DNA of 64,000 nt from Cordylochernes scorpioides (Eukaryota; Arthropoda; Arachnida; Pseudoscorpiones; Chernetidae), in NCBI GenBank assembly GCA_030710605.1, contig CP092876.1, positions 63,240,115 to 63,304,114 of the forward strand, in the 5' to 3' direction. Under the pieces are notes generated by a model. It was not told where the DNA came from and did no database searches. It was given only the letters and a program-made list of their open reading frames with translations. Of this stretch, positions 39,230 through 50,905 are shown piece by piece. Made by a program: the position numbers and the translations under genes. Every line of letters starts with the position of its first letter. The stretch's first letter is position 1.

Positions 39230-41779
39230 TTATCGCCCGGAGATTGGTGCCATTATTGTCTGAATATTTCTCATTATAACACGGAGATTGCTCATTGTCA
39301 ACTGAAGTTTTATCAATATCGCCAGAATATTGTTAATTGTCGCCTGAATTTTGCTCATATCATCTGAAAATGGCTTATCATTGTCTGAAGGCTGCCTACT
39401 ATCGTCTGAAGATAGCTCATTATCGTCTGAAAATTTCTCATTATCGTCTGTAGATTGCTCATTATCTTCTGAGGATTGCTCATTATCTTCTGAGGAATGA
39501 TCATTGTCTGAAGAATTTTCTTTATTATCTGAAGGCTGCCCATTAACGTCTGATGATTGCCTACTATCACCTGATAATTTTTCATTATTGCCTGAAGATT
39601 GCTCATTATCTACTGAAGATTGCTCATTATTGGTTACATGGTCATCGTTGCCCATAAATTGGTCATATTTGCCTTTAGATTGGCTATCATTGCCCGGAGA
39701 TTGGTTATTATTGCCTGCAGATTGGTTATTATTGCTTGGAGATTGTCCATTATTATTTGATGAATTCCCATTATCGCATGAAGAATGTTCATTATCATTT
39801 GAAAATCACTCAACATCGCCTGAAGATTGATCATTATTGCTTACTTGATCATTGCATACAGATTGGTTATAATTGCCTGGGGATTGGTTATTATTACCAG
39901 AAGATTTTCCTTCATTATTCAGAGGTTGGCCATCATGGCCCGAATATTGTTCTTTATTGCCTGGAGATAGGTTATTATTCTCTTGAGATTCATTATTTAT
40001 CTCTTGAGTTTGGTTAATATTGGCTGGAGGATTTTCAATATTATTAGAAGATTGGTAATCATTTGGGCTATTTTTAATTTTTGTTTCATTATAGTTCACT
40101 GCTGCATTTCTTTCACTATTATCACCTTTCTTTGCCTCACCCTCAATACTTTTATGTCTTTCAATATTTTTTTGCTTTCTTCTAGAATATTTCATTTCCA
40201 CAGTGCCACTTTTCTTATTCTGGCTATCATCGCTTTTCTTGCGTTTCCCTGACTTTGTTTGTTTCCTTCCAGGCGAACTTTGATCCCCAAGGTTACTTCT
40301 AATATACTTGCGTTTCATAGACTTTGTTTGTTTTCTCCCAGATGAACTTTCACCTCCAGGGTCACTTCTACTATACTTGCCTTTCCTAGACTTTGTTTGT
40401 TTTCTCTCAGGTGAACTTTCATCTTCAGTGTCGCCTTTACTATACTTGCCTTTCTTGGACTTTCTTTGTTTTGCTTTAGGTGAACTTTCATCCTCAATGT
40501 CGCTTTTTTTATACTTGCGTTTCTTAGACTTTGTTTGTTTTCTCTCAGGTGAACTTTCATCTTCAATGTCGCCTTTACTATACTTGCCTTTCTTATAATT
40601 TCTTTGTTTTCCTTTAGGTGAACTTTCATCCTTAATGTCGCTTTTCTTATACTTGCGCTTCTTAGACTTCGTTCGTTTCTTCTCAGGTGAACTTTCATCC
40701 CCAGTGTCGGTTCTCTTATACTTGCCTTTCTTAGACTTTGTTTGTTTTCTTTCAGATGAACTTTCACCCACAGCGTCACTTATACTATACTTGCGTTTCC
40801 TAGACCTTATTTGTTTTCTCACAGGTGAAATTTCATCCCCAGTGTCGCTTTTACTATACTTGCGTTTCTTAGACTTTCTTAGTTTCATCTCAGATGAACA
40901 ATCATTCCCAGAGTCGCTTTTCTTATACTTGCGTTTCTCAGACTTTGTTTGTTTTCTCTCAGGTGAACTTTCATTCCCAGTGTCGGTTCTCTTATACTTG
41001 CGTTTCTTAGAATTTGTTTGTTTTCTCTCAGGTGAACTTTCAACCCCAGTGTAGATTTTCTTATACTTGCGTTTCTCAGACTTTGTTTGTTTTCTCTCAG
41101 GTGAACTTTCATTCCCAGTTTCGGTTCTCTTATGCTTGCGTTTCTTAGACTTTGTTTGGTTTCCCTCAGCTAAACTCTCATCCCCAGTTTCGGTTCTCTT
41201 ATACTTGCGTTTCTTATACTTTGTTCGTTTTAACTCAGGTGAACTTTCATCCCCAGTGTCGCTTTTACTATACTCGCGTTTCCTAGACTTTTTGAGTTTT
41301 CTCTCAGGTGAACTTTCATCCCCAGTGTCGCACTCCATATTCTGCCTATCATCATCAGTTGCATCATCTCCGCTTTTCTCATATTCGCGTTTCTTAGACT
41401 TTGTTCGCTTTCTCTCAAATGAAATTTCATCTTCAGAATTGCTTTTAACACATTTTCTATTCCTAACAAAACATTTTTTAAACCATTTTTCAAAATTCAC
41501 TTTACCATATTCAATTGATTCGTTTAATTTCCCTTTTCTTGGTGCTCTCAATAGAGGTCGTTTAATATTTATTCTTTCATTTTTTACTACTTCATTTGAA
41601 CCTAGAGTGTTATCCGAAATATGCTCTTTGTTATTCTTTTTTATACGTTTTCCAGATTTCACCCTTTTTTGCTTTTTCTCTGGGGGCTCTTGTAGAGTCT
41701 CATTGTCATCACTTTTCTTGACCTTTCTTTTAACAGATCTCGCTGCCATCTTTTCCAGTACAGAAACAATTGGGCACAC
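39230..41779 (-). pseudogene. Gene family copy D, expanded Lys/Arg repeats, one nonsense codon
   Basis: The longest copy, about 849 codons in one frame from 41779 (GTG; the conserved inner ATG is at 41749). The order is: basic N-terminus (PEKKQKRVKSGKR); about sixteen 23-residue units such as SSPERKQTKSKKRKYKRTD; the NNNxSPGN linker; and SSDDNEQ-type heptads to 39230. The single lesion is TGA at 39806-39808, where sibling copies have an Arg CGA or related codon, a CpG-type transition. Downstream the frame is open to the family end. Lysine/arginine units number ~16 here against 3-4 in copy B, so the array expands and contracts. It would yield a 657-residue truncated protein. Confidence 0.78.
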
Positions 41780-41784
41780 TTAAA

Positions 41785-41845
41785 TTTACAAATTTTAAAA
41801 CCTTTGTGTGAAATAACTTATAAAGGCTTTATATATATATTTTTA
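41785..41845 (-). promoter_or_regulatory. Conserved upstream block of gene copy D (TATA)
   Basis: ATATATATAAAGCCTTTATA and TTATTTCACACAAAGG on the minus strand, in the same order and spacing as before copy B. Confidence 0.5.
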
Positions 41846-42478
41846 CGAGCTTTTATATCTAATATTTTTTAAAATATATAATATACAAATAATGGAAAAT
41901 TTATAACTATATTAACATATATTTACATTTAAAGTTTTTTAAAAATAATGTTTACTCTTTCTGAGTAAATATGCAAATTAGAATAGTAGACCGTTTTACC
42001 TGTGAAGATCCATTGAAAAAATAAATCTGCATTCTGATTGCAAATTGATTTCAAAATATCCTGTGGCATATTCCATGTTCACAAACAGTAAATTAATATT
42101 TCGTACAAGAAGAGTATTTTTCAAATATTTTTAAAACATACCTAGAATAGAAGTGAATAACTTCTAGCCTGTGTATTTTTGAAAGCAGAAAACAATGTAA
42201 ATATAATATGGTACCTGGTTAATATACATCACTCGTCTAGTAAACAAGTGCAAAAAAAATAGCTATACCTCAAACTATTGTACAGCACAATCTAGACTGA
42301 TTAGACTTATAAAAAGAGTATACGTCTTATTGTAGGCGACATCTCACCAAACTGCTATCTGCAGGTAACGAAGTAGAAAACATTGTTGATAATATGCAAA
42401 CATTCTTCCAACTATCTCTATAACTGAACTACGTATGCACCGCCTTACTGTATGGATAAATAGATAATATACTTCTAT
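41846..42478 (-). repeat. 5' flank of gene copy D
   Basis: Near-identical to 18.38-19.02 kb upstream of copy B. Non-coding. Ends at the target duplication of the LINE. Confidence 0.75.
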
Positions 42479-43520
42479 ATTTTATTTTATTTCAACGCAC
42501 AAAACGCGATATCCCGGCCAGAGATAATTGCGTCGATTTACATTTAAAAAAAAAAAAACAGAAACAGCCATAAACACCCCATACAAGAAAAGCAATAAAA
42601 AATAAAAAAAGAGAAACAACAATATATATCAGGAACCCGAACCCTTCAGGCCAGAAAGATAACCACAAATATATTTACAAAGATAGTTAAACCTATGATA
42701 ATTCTCTCTGCTATATACAAATTGATATAGACCTACAACATTATTTATTGTCTGTTGTCTAGCGCTAGAAAAGAGTGGGCATTCCAGCAGTAGGTGTCTC
42801 GAGTCCTGGAATTCGTTGCCACAATGACAGCTAGAGTCTTCAACCGCTCCAATTTTTAATAAAAATCCCCTAAAATTTCCATGGTTCGTAGTAAACTGGG
42901 CATTATAAAAATTCGAACGGAAAAATGTTGGAATTCCAAACGGGAAAAAGCTTCGGAATGTTTCATTTGTTTTTCGAAATAATTCTTCCATTTTTGAACT
43001 TAAAAATGAACCAATTATACTCGGAGAATGCGGTCTAAAAGTATTTTGATCCTCCATCGAAAGATGAGCCAAATCATATTTAATTATTTCAGATTCTCAA
43101 TATAATCTGTGAGAAGGGGGATGTTCGCAAGACTATGGACACAGTTGGAAGATGTAGTTTTGTAGGCTCTGCTCACCCACAGAAGAATTTGATATTGAGT
43201 AGAATTTAGTTTTTCTTTGCATCGCTTATTTATAAATTTGTACCATATTTCTGAACCATATGTAAGAACTGGCCTGATAATTCTTTTATACAAAATTATT
43301 ATTTTTTTTTAGTATTTATTCCCCACATCTTTCCACAAAGTGAAAACAGAAAATTTTTCATTCTTACGATCCTACACAGAATGTCGTTGATATGTGGGGT
43401 AAAATTAATCTTATATATATAATATATGAAAAAACAATTGAAAAAATGCCATCTGAAAAGCACATGTGCTCGTGGTCAGGAGATGCCTTCTTTATTTTAA
43501 ATATAATATATATATAATAA
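42479..43520 (-). mobile_element. 5'-truncated R1-like LINE (with an extra segment)
   Basis: Bounded by AATATACTTCTAT at 42466-42478 and 43521-43533, and absent from the paralogous spacer at 19.01 kb. On the minus strand it ends with an AAATAAAATAAAAT tail at the left. The part beyond about 43.41 kb, including CTGAAAAGCACATGTGCTC, is unrelated AT-rich sequence shared with 3.2 kb, so the insertion may be composite. Confidence 0.8.
42629..43293 (-). pseudogene. LINE polyprotein C-terminus with zinc finger
   Basis: The minus-strand frame VLTYGSEIWYKFINKRC (43293-43084) is the end of a reverse transcriptase. A stop follows, then 147 codons (43072-42629) carrying CHCGNEFQDSRHLLLECPLF, the C-x-C-x7-H-x4-C-type motif at the C-terminus of R1/I-group LINE proteins. 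The RT core and endonuclease are gone through 5' truncation. Clade call is from motif order only. Confidence 0.75.
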
Positions 43521-43533
43521 AATATACTTCTAT

Positions 43534-43949
43534 AAACAACACGTTTTTAAATAATTTCACATTTTTATAAAAGGTAAGTTCATCCTTTTTAATTAAAATA
43601 CAAACACAATTCAACGCTACATTTTTAAAGGTAAAAGAAAATTGAGAGAGAAAATTTATCGAATAGATAATAATGAATGATTTCATGTTTGAAGTAAATT
43701 AATTACGTCCTTCAATTGTTATCTTATTTTGTATTTTTCATTATATACGATTTTACAAAACCTTTCTATATTCGTACATATTAATCTCTATTCAGGCTTT
43801 TATTCATTCTAATGAGGTCTATGATTATTTCAATTTCTATGACATACTAAGCATTCTTATATTATTTTATAATTCGCCATTTTCAATTCCAAAGATAATC
43901 AAGATTCACAATTACCAGCATGATCACATAAGTTCTATTTTAAATATCG
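43534..43949 (-). other. 3' flank of gene copy E
   Basis: Matches 19.02-19.55 kb after copy C. No gene. Confidence 0.65.
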
Positions 43950-46179
43950 TCATTGTCACTATTGCTTGATGATTGGTCGTTTACTCCCTTGGTCATTTGT
44001 ATTGTCCCTTGGTGACGTTATATTCTGAATATATCTCATCATCTGATGAAAATTGCTCATTATCGTATGAAGATTGTTAGATATCGACAGATGTCTTGTT
44101 GTCAACTGATATTTTTTCAATGTCTCCTGAAGATCGTTAATTATCGCCTGAATATTGATCATATCGTCTGGAAATGGCTTACCATTGTCTGAAGAATGCC
44201 TATTATCTTCTGAAGATTCCTCATTATTGTCTGACGATTGTCTATTATCTTCTGAAGCTTGTTCATTATCGTCCGAAGATTGCTTATTATTGTTTGAAGA
44301 TTGCTCATTATTGTCTGAAGATTGCTCATTATTGTCTGAAGATTGCTTATTATTGTCTGAAGATTGCTTATTTTTGCCTGAATATTGCTCATTATTGTTT
44401 GAAGATTGCTCATTATTGTCTGGAGATTCTTCATTATTGTCTGACGATTGTATATTATCTTCTGAAGCTTGTTCATTATCGTCCGAAGATTGCTCATTAT
44501 CGTCTGAAGACGCTCATCATCGTTTGAACATTTTTCATTATTATCTGAAGGTTGCCCATTATCATCTGATGATTGCCTACTAACACCTGAATATTTTCCA
44601 TTATCCTCTGAAGATAGCTCATTATTGGTTACATGGTCATCGTTGCTTATTGATTGGCCCTATTTTATTTTTTTTGATTGACTATTATTGCCCGAAGATT
44701 GGTTATTATTGTCCGGAGTTTGGTTATTATTGCCCGGAGTTTGATTATTATTGCCTGGAGATCGGTTATTAATGCCTGAAGATTGGTTATTGATGCTAGG
44801 AGATTGACTATTGTTTCTAGGAGATTGGGTATTATTGCTTGGAGATTGGCCTTCATTTCCCGGGGATTGGTTATTATGGCTTGGAGATCGTCCATTATTA
44901 ACTGATGAATGCCCATTATCGCCTGAAGATTGTTCAATTTCATTCGAAGATCCGTCAACATCGCCTGAAGATTGATCATTATTGTTTACTTGATCATTGT
45001 CCATCGATTGGTTATAATTTCCCGGAGATTGGTTTTTATTGCCTGAATATTTTACCTTATTATTCAGAAGTTGGCCATCAAGGCCTGAATATTTTTCTTT
45101 ATTGCCTGTAGATAGGTTATTATTTCCTTGAGATTCATAATTATTCCCTGGAATTTGGTTAATATTGACTGGAAAATTTTCAATCTTATTTGGAGATTGA
45201 TAATCATTTGAGCTATCTTCATTTTTAGTTTCATTATAGTTCACTGCTGCATTTATTTCACTATTATGATCACCTTTCCTTGACTGACCCTCAATGCCTT
45301 TATGTCTTTCAGCATATTTTTGCTTACTTTTTGAAAATTTCATTTCCACACTGCCACTTTTCTTATTCTGGCTATCATCGCTTTTTTGTGTTTCCCTGTT
45401 TTTGTTCGTTTTCTCTCAGGTAAACATTCATTTCCATTATCGATTTTACTATAGTTGCGTTTCTAAAAATTAATTTTTTAACTCTCAGGTGAAATTTCAT
45501 CCTCAGTGTCGATTTTGCTATACATGTGTTTCTTAGACTTTGCTTGTTTTCTCTTGGGTTAACTTTCATTCCCAGTGTCGGTTTTCGTATTTTTGCATTT
45601 ATTACTCTCATGTGAACTTTCGTCCCCAGTGTCGTCTTTCTTATGTTTTCATTTATCAGACTTTTAACGTTTACCCTCAGATAAACTATCATCTCCAGTT
45701 TTGATACTACTATACTTGCCTTTACTAGACTCTTTTTGTTTTCTCTCTGGTGAACTTTCATCCCCAGTGCCGCCCTTTTTATTTTGGCTCTCAGCTTCAC
45801 CGCTTTCCTCATATTTGGGTTTCTTAGACTTTGCTTTCTCTCAGAATATATTTCATCTTCAGCATTTCTTTTAACACATTTTCTATCCTCAACAAAAAAA
45901 AACCTTTTCAAAAACCTTTTTGAAATTTCACTTTACCATATTCAATTGATTCTTCTAATATCCGTTTTCTTGGTTCTTTTAATATAGATCGTTCATCATT
46001 TCTTCTTTCATTTTTTACTACTTCTTCCAAACCTAAAGTGTTCTCCAGAATATTCTCATTGTCATTCTTTTCTGTCCATTTTCCAGATTTTATCCTCTTT
46101 TGCTTTTGTCTGGGGGCTCTTGTAGTGTCACATTGTCATCACTTTTCTTGACCTCTCTTTTAACAGATATCGCTACCAT
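43950..46179 (-). pseudogene. Gene family copy E, broken
   Basis: The start Met is at 46179 in the conserved context, but the frame is lost within the first ~100 codons. Fragments follow: the Lys/Arg units are shifted (45375-45911), then an open 229-codon linker (44660-45349) with NNNQTPGN repeats, then SSDDNEQ-type heptads near 44160-44560 with shifts. Closest to copy C in linker and heptad text. Its upstream flank is displaced by 12.5 kb of transposons starting at 46269. Confidence 0.72.
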
Positions 46180-46189
46180 CTCTTTCAGT

Positions 46190-46268
46190 ACAGAAACAAA
46201 TACGTTCTACTAAATTGGTAAAATTTAAAACCTTTGTGTGAAATAATTTTCAAGGCGTTATATATATA
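46190..46268 (-). promoter_or_regulatory. Upstream block of gene copy E, cut at the TATA
   Basis: TTATTTCACACAAAGG is kept, but the TATA region (TATATATAACGCC) directly abuts a Helitron end at 46269. The flank that should follow resumes at 58826. Confidence 0.5.
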
Positions 46269-46412
46269 CTAGCCGAATGACCCGGGTAACGCCCGGGGTT
46301 TACCCGATTGAATGCTTTTAATCAAATACTATTTGGTACAATTATAAATTGGCGCCGTGGATGTCATTCTTGTATAACATATAAATGAGTTTTAAAAATT
46401 GTAAAAAAAAAA

Positions 46413-46482
46413 TGCATCGGCCGGGAATCGAACCCGTGCCGCCCGCGTGGCAAGCGAGCATTCTACCACTGAACCACCGATG
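46413..46482 (-). tRNA. tRNA-Gly (GCC)-like sequence in a Helitron
   Basis: On the minus strand CATCGGTGGTTCAGTGGTAG, anticodon-loop TTGCCAC and GGTTCGATTCCCGG, with acceptor stem lacking the first G. The anticodon stem has a C-to-T change. Followed by a T-run and AATTTTTAAAACTC as in the other copies. Probably a pseudogene. Confidence 0.65.
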
Positions 46483-47195
46483 GTTATGAGAAATGGCCAT
46501 ATTTGGGTAATTATTCCATTCACAAAAGCAAACGGTGACAGAATTGATTAAGAAAGGGCAATGCCCGGGTTTTACCCGATTAAATGCTTTTATTCAAATA
46601 CTATTCGTTACAATTATAAATTGGCGCCGTGGATGTCATTCTTGTGAAACGTCCCGCTCCAAACTTTGTGTCTGAGAAGCGATATTTTTATAAAGAGATG
46701 ATCTGGCTTTGTGTCTTCTGCTTGAATGAATGTTTTTCTGTTAGAATTTTATTCTGGCATACTAAAAATGAACTGGCTTCACCCGTGGTCTCTGCATTTG
46801 GAATTTTTCCGGATATAATTTTGTATCTGATAATCAAATATGATACAGCAATATTGTCATAATCATTTTCTGAATAAAAAACAACTACTTTTTCCCAGAA
46901 CCTGTCAATTTATTTTTCTTGACTAAAAATGCGAAAAATATATTTTCCAGATTTTTCTCTATGTCCTGTTAAAACACGTTTTCCATGTCCATTAGGTCAG
47001 CTGATATTACCTCCCATCTTCACCGCTAGAGGCGCTGCTTGCGAGCGAAAGGGCAAATTTGCCACGCAATTTGCAAATAACTTGTATACATACTTGTATA
47101 CTTGTGTACATAGACCATAAATCTGTACATAGACAGGAAAAGCACATATATATTAATAAAATAAATGAGTTTTAAAAATTGTAAAAAAAAAAAAA

Positions 47196-47250
47196 TGCAT
47201 CGGCCGGGAATCGAACCCGGCGTGGCAGGCAAGCATTCTACCACTGAACC
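47196..47250 (-). pseudogene. tRNA-Gly pseudogene (anticodon arm deleted)
   Basis: About 9 bases of the anticodon 3' stem and variable loop are missing (CGTGGCAGG joins CCGGG directly), and the 5' acceptor strand is replaced by repeat sequence. Confidence 0.75.
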
Positions 47251-47665
47251 AAAAGCAAACGGTGACAGAATTAAGAAAGAATTGTGCATGACGCTGATAA
47301 CTGTATATATTAATGATACAGCAATATTGTCATCATCATTTTCTGAATAAAAAACAACTACCTTTCTCCCAGAACCTGTCAATTTATTTTTCTTGACTAA
47401 AAATCCGAAAAATATATTTTCCAGATTTTTATCTATGTCCTGTTAAAACACGTTTTCCATGTCCATTAGGTCAGCTGATATTACCTCCCATCTTCACCGC
47501 TAGAGGCGCTGCTTGCGAGCGAAAGGGCAAATTTGTCACGCAATTTGCAAATAACTTGTATACATACTTGTATACTTGTGTACATAGACCATAAATCAGT
47601 ACATAGACAGGAAAAGCACATATATTTTAATAATATAAATGAGTTTTAAAATTGTAAAAAAAAAA

Positions 47666-47728
47666 TGCATCGGCCGGTATTCGAACCCGGGGCGCCCGCG
47701 TGGCAGGCGAGCATTCTACCACTGAACC
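47666..47728 (-). pseudogene. tRNA-Gly pseudogene (5' acceptor strand missing)
   Basis: GGTTCAGTGGTAGAATGCTC and GCCACGCGGG are intact. The T-loop reads GTTCGAATACC, and the first ~7 bases are replaced by TTTGCTTTT. Confidence 0.75.
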
Positions 47729-48288
47729 AAAAGCAAACGGTGACAGAATTAAGAAAGAATTGTGCATGACGCTGAAAACTGTATATATTAATGATCTGGC
47801 TTTGTGTCTTCTGCTCGAATGAATGTTTTTCTGTTAGAATTTTGTTCCTGCATACTAAAAATGAACTGGCTTCACCCGTGGTCTCTGCTTTTTGGAATTT
47901 TTCCGGATATAATTTTGTATATGATAATCAAATATGATACAGCAATATTGTCATCATCATTTTCTGAATAAAAACAACTACTTTTTACCCAGAACCTCTC
48001 AATTTTATTTTCTTGACTAAAAATCCGAAAAATATATTTTCCAGATTTTTCTCTATGTCCTGTTAAAACACGTTTTACATGTCCATTAGGTCAGCTGATA
48101 TTACCTCCCATCTTCACCGCTAGAGGCGTTGCTTGCGAGCGATAGGACAAATTTGCCACGCAATTTGCAAATAACTTGTATACATACTTGTATACTTGTG
48201 TGCATAGACCATAAATCTGTACATAGACAGGAAAAGCACATATATTTTAATAATATAAATGAGCTTTAAAAATTGTAAAAAAAAAAAA

Positions 48289-48350
48289 TGCATCGGCCGG
48301 GAATCGAACTCGGGGCGCCCGCGTGGCAGGCGAGCATTCTACCACTGAAC
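48289..48350 (-). pseudogene. tRNA-Gly pseudogene (5' acceptor strand missing)
   Basis: Same truncation point as the copy at 47666, showing that the tRNA piece multiplied with the tandem unit. The T-arm is altered (CCGAGTTCGATTC). Confidence 0.75.
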
Positions 48351-49569
48351 AAAAAGCAAACGGCGACAGAATTAAGAAAGAATGCATGACGCTGATAACT
48401 GTATATATTAATGATCTGGCTTTGTGTCTTCTGCTCGAATGAATGTTTTTCTGTTAGAATTTTGTTCCTGCATGCTAAAAATGAACTGGCTTCACCCGTG
48501 GTCTCTGCTTTTTGGAATTTTTCCGGATATAATTTTGTATCTGATAATCAAATATGATACAGCAATATTGTCATCATCATTTTCTGTATAAAAAAAACAA
48601 CTATTTTTTTCCCAGAACCTGTCAATTTATTTTTATTGACTAAAAATCCGAAAAATATATATTTCAGATTTTTCTCTATGTCTTGTTAAAACACGTTTTA
48701 CATGTCCATTAGGTCAGCTGATATTACCTCCCATCTTCACCGCTAGAGGCGTTGCTTGCGAGCGATAGGACAAATTTGCCACGCAATTTGCAAATAACTT
48801 GTATACATACTTGTATACTTGTGTACATAGACCATAAATCTGTACATAGACACAAAAGCACATATATTTTAACTAGACGAATGGCCCGGGCAACGCCCGG
48901 GTTTTACCCGAGTGCGTATATATTTTAAAAACGTTTTAATTCAAATACTATTCGTTACAATTATAAATTGGCGCCATGGATGTCACTCTTGTGAAACGTC
49001 CCGTTCCAAACTGTGTGTTTTTAAAATGTTTTAATTAAAATACTATTCGTTACAATTATAAATTGGCGCCGTGGATGTCTCTCTTGTGAAACGTCCCGCC
49101 CCAAACTGTATGTGTCTTGAAAATATAAAAATAAAAATGTGAATTTTCATAAAGATTTCATCATGTCGATTTTTTTTTTTGCATTTCACCTACTAAATCG
49201 ATAGAGATAATTACATTTGCAACATGAACTTAGGTATATTGACTAAATAGAAAACTGCATAGTAATAAAGATCATTTTTTAAAGGCACCATATCGTTTTT
49301 TTTTTCAATAAAATCGAAACAAAAATTAACGATAAATAACGATAATTGCCTTAAAAAGAAATTGCCTTAAAAAAAAGAAACATTCGCGGTGATTTTGTCT
49401 TGCATTCGTTTATACAATTATTATTTACGAATGACCCGGGCAACGCCCGGGTTTAACCCGATTAAATGCTTTTATTCAAATACTATTCGTTACAATTATA
49501 AATTGGCGCCGTGGATGTCATTCTTGTATAATATATAAATGAGTTTTAAAAATTGTAAAAAAATATATA

Positions 49570-49970
49570 CAGGGTGATCCAAAAGTCCCGCACAACTTTA
49601 AAAATTAATAACTCCGCGAATATTTGCGCTAGAGCAATGCGGTAAACACCATTGTGTTCAGGATGCAATGGGATTTTTTATTGCAAATAATGAAAAATTC
49701 GAAATTGATTTTAGTTACAACTTTATTCGCTAGATGGCGCTCTACCAGAATCAGAGATTCAGCGGCCAAATTGTTTGATAAATTGAAAAATATAACTGAA
49801 CGACACGCATTTTTCCTTTTTGAATACCAGTAAAGAACCCTAATAAGATCAAATGATAAATTAATAAAACACCATTTCGCCAAAAGTTAGAACAATTGGT
49901 TGACGATTTTTAAATACAATCTGAGATATGCAAAATAGGTATATGCAAATTAAAACATGTAGCAAAAAAA
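49570..49970 (+). repeat. Left long terminal inverted repeat
   Basis: Pairs with 58427-58820 at high identity, ending near AAACATGTAGCAAAAAAA. Contains TAGATGGCGCTCTACCAGAA. Confidence 0.9.
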
Positions 49971-50270
49971 TATTTATATTTCAGATGGAGTTTTGTGAAA
50001 TAGATTGAATGTTTGAAAATAACTACCGATATCAATATACGATTTTTGAAATGTTAATATAGTACCAAAAATTATGATGGCACTACTAATAGGATTTCTT
50101 GCCATGAGGAATGTATAGTTTCTTGACTAATTGGCGACACTTGACTATTTAACTGGATATTTGTCATGATCCAAAAATGATATATAGAGGGGAGTGACAA
50201 AATATATTTGTCGTACTTTATTCCAAATATCCTATGGGTTTGTCAAATGTTATCATTGTTTATTATACTG
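49971..50270. other. Subterminal non-coding DNA of the long-TIR element
   Basis: AT-rich, nothing recognised. Confidence 0.4.
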
Positions 50271-50271
50271 T

Positions 50272-50410
50272 ACATACAACAAACACAACAAAAGCCTTTA
50301 TTGAGGACCTCTCGTCCTATAAAGGATTCGCCAGTTTACAGAGTAAGTGAAGAGAAGAGAACTAAGAATACAGAGAGAAACCTATAAGTTAGTAGGTATA
50401 GTGTATTATT
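50272..50410 (-). mobile_element. Very short LINE 3' end
   Basis: ACAACAAACACAACAAAAGCC followed by GGATTCGCC on the plus strand equals the tail and 3'UTR end of the LINE fragment at 4.97 kb. Confidence 0.55.
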
Positions 50411-50424
50411 TTCTACACTGTGAC

Positions 50425-50905
50425 TATATACAACAGCAGTAACAAGCCTTTTAGTGGAATCAAAGTCCCATACAGGATTCGTCATTCTAATCCTGACAAA
50501 GATTATTTACATATGATTATTTACATCAATTAGATTATGTATATAGCTTTATTTTCTCTTCAGCCGTCTTCCAAAATTTGAACAACGCAAACGCTCCAGC
50601 TCTGTTTCTCACCACCTCATTCAACAGGAGCTCCAAAGAGAGTCCATCAAGGCCTATTTCACTGAGGAGCACTTCTCGTTCGTCTTTCAGCCCCATACAT
50701 GAGAGTATATGGTGATGTAGCCCCGGCTCCATTCTTGTCCCGCAAATCTCGCATGTCCATCCGTCTGTTTTAAATATTCTGGGGCGATCATCAGTAAAGA
50801 GCACCGAGAGGATTCTCAGTCCGGCAATACACCGTTTGACCCGGAGCGGGTAATCGCTGGACTGATAGTGTTCCAGTAACGGAGTATACTGTACATAATT
50901 TTGAA
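50425..50905 (-). pseudogene. LINE polyprotein C-terminus with CCHC motif
   Basis: The minus-strand frame from about 50900 reads LLEHYQSSDYPLRVKRCIAG, RILSVLFTDDRPRIF, then WTCEICGTRMEPGLHHHILSC (C-x2-C-x7-H-x4-C type) and stops at 50535. The 3'UTR ends in GAATCC and GTTGTATATAG at about 50425. This is the preserved protein end of the same LINE family as 4957-5690; everything upstream is lost. Confidence 0.65.

Larger units (their letters stand above)
46269..49567 (-). mobile_element. Helitron cluster with tandem array
   Basis: The left boundary is a minus-strand Helitron 3' end (GGGCGTTACCCGGG hairpin, TCATTCGG, CTAG, then T at 46268). Between about 46.6 and 48.87 kb there are four head-to-tail units (AGAACCTGTCAATTTATTTT near 46.90, 47.37 and 48.61 kb, and a variant near 47.99 kb), spaced about 470, 620 and 620 bp. 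Each contains CACCGCTAGAGGCG and most contain a tRNA-Gly remnant. A second 3' end is at 48873. Further partial ends are at 46.56 and 49.43 kb. No Rep/helicase. Confidence 0.75.

Noticed and set aside
40308..41783. Long plus-strand frames (Phe/Leu/Ser-rich, up to 238 codons) opposite copy D
   Set aside because: They mirror the 69-bp Lys/Arg repeat and have no conserved start in sibling copies.
3909..46179. CRISPR array suggested by many short regular repeats
   Set aside because: The repeats are contiguous 21-bp and 69-bp coding units without unique spacers, in a eukaryotic context.
47026..47382. 118-codon minus-strand frame in the Helitron array
   Set aside because: It runs through the tRNA-Gly remnant and repeat units; no conservation of the frame in neighbouring units.
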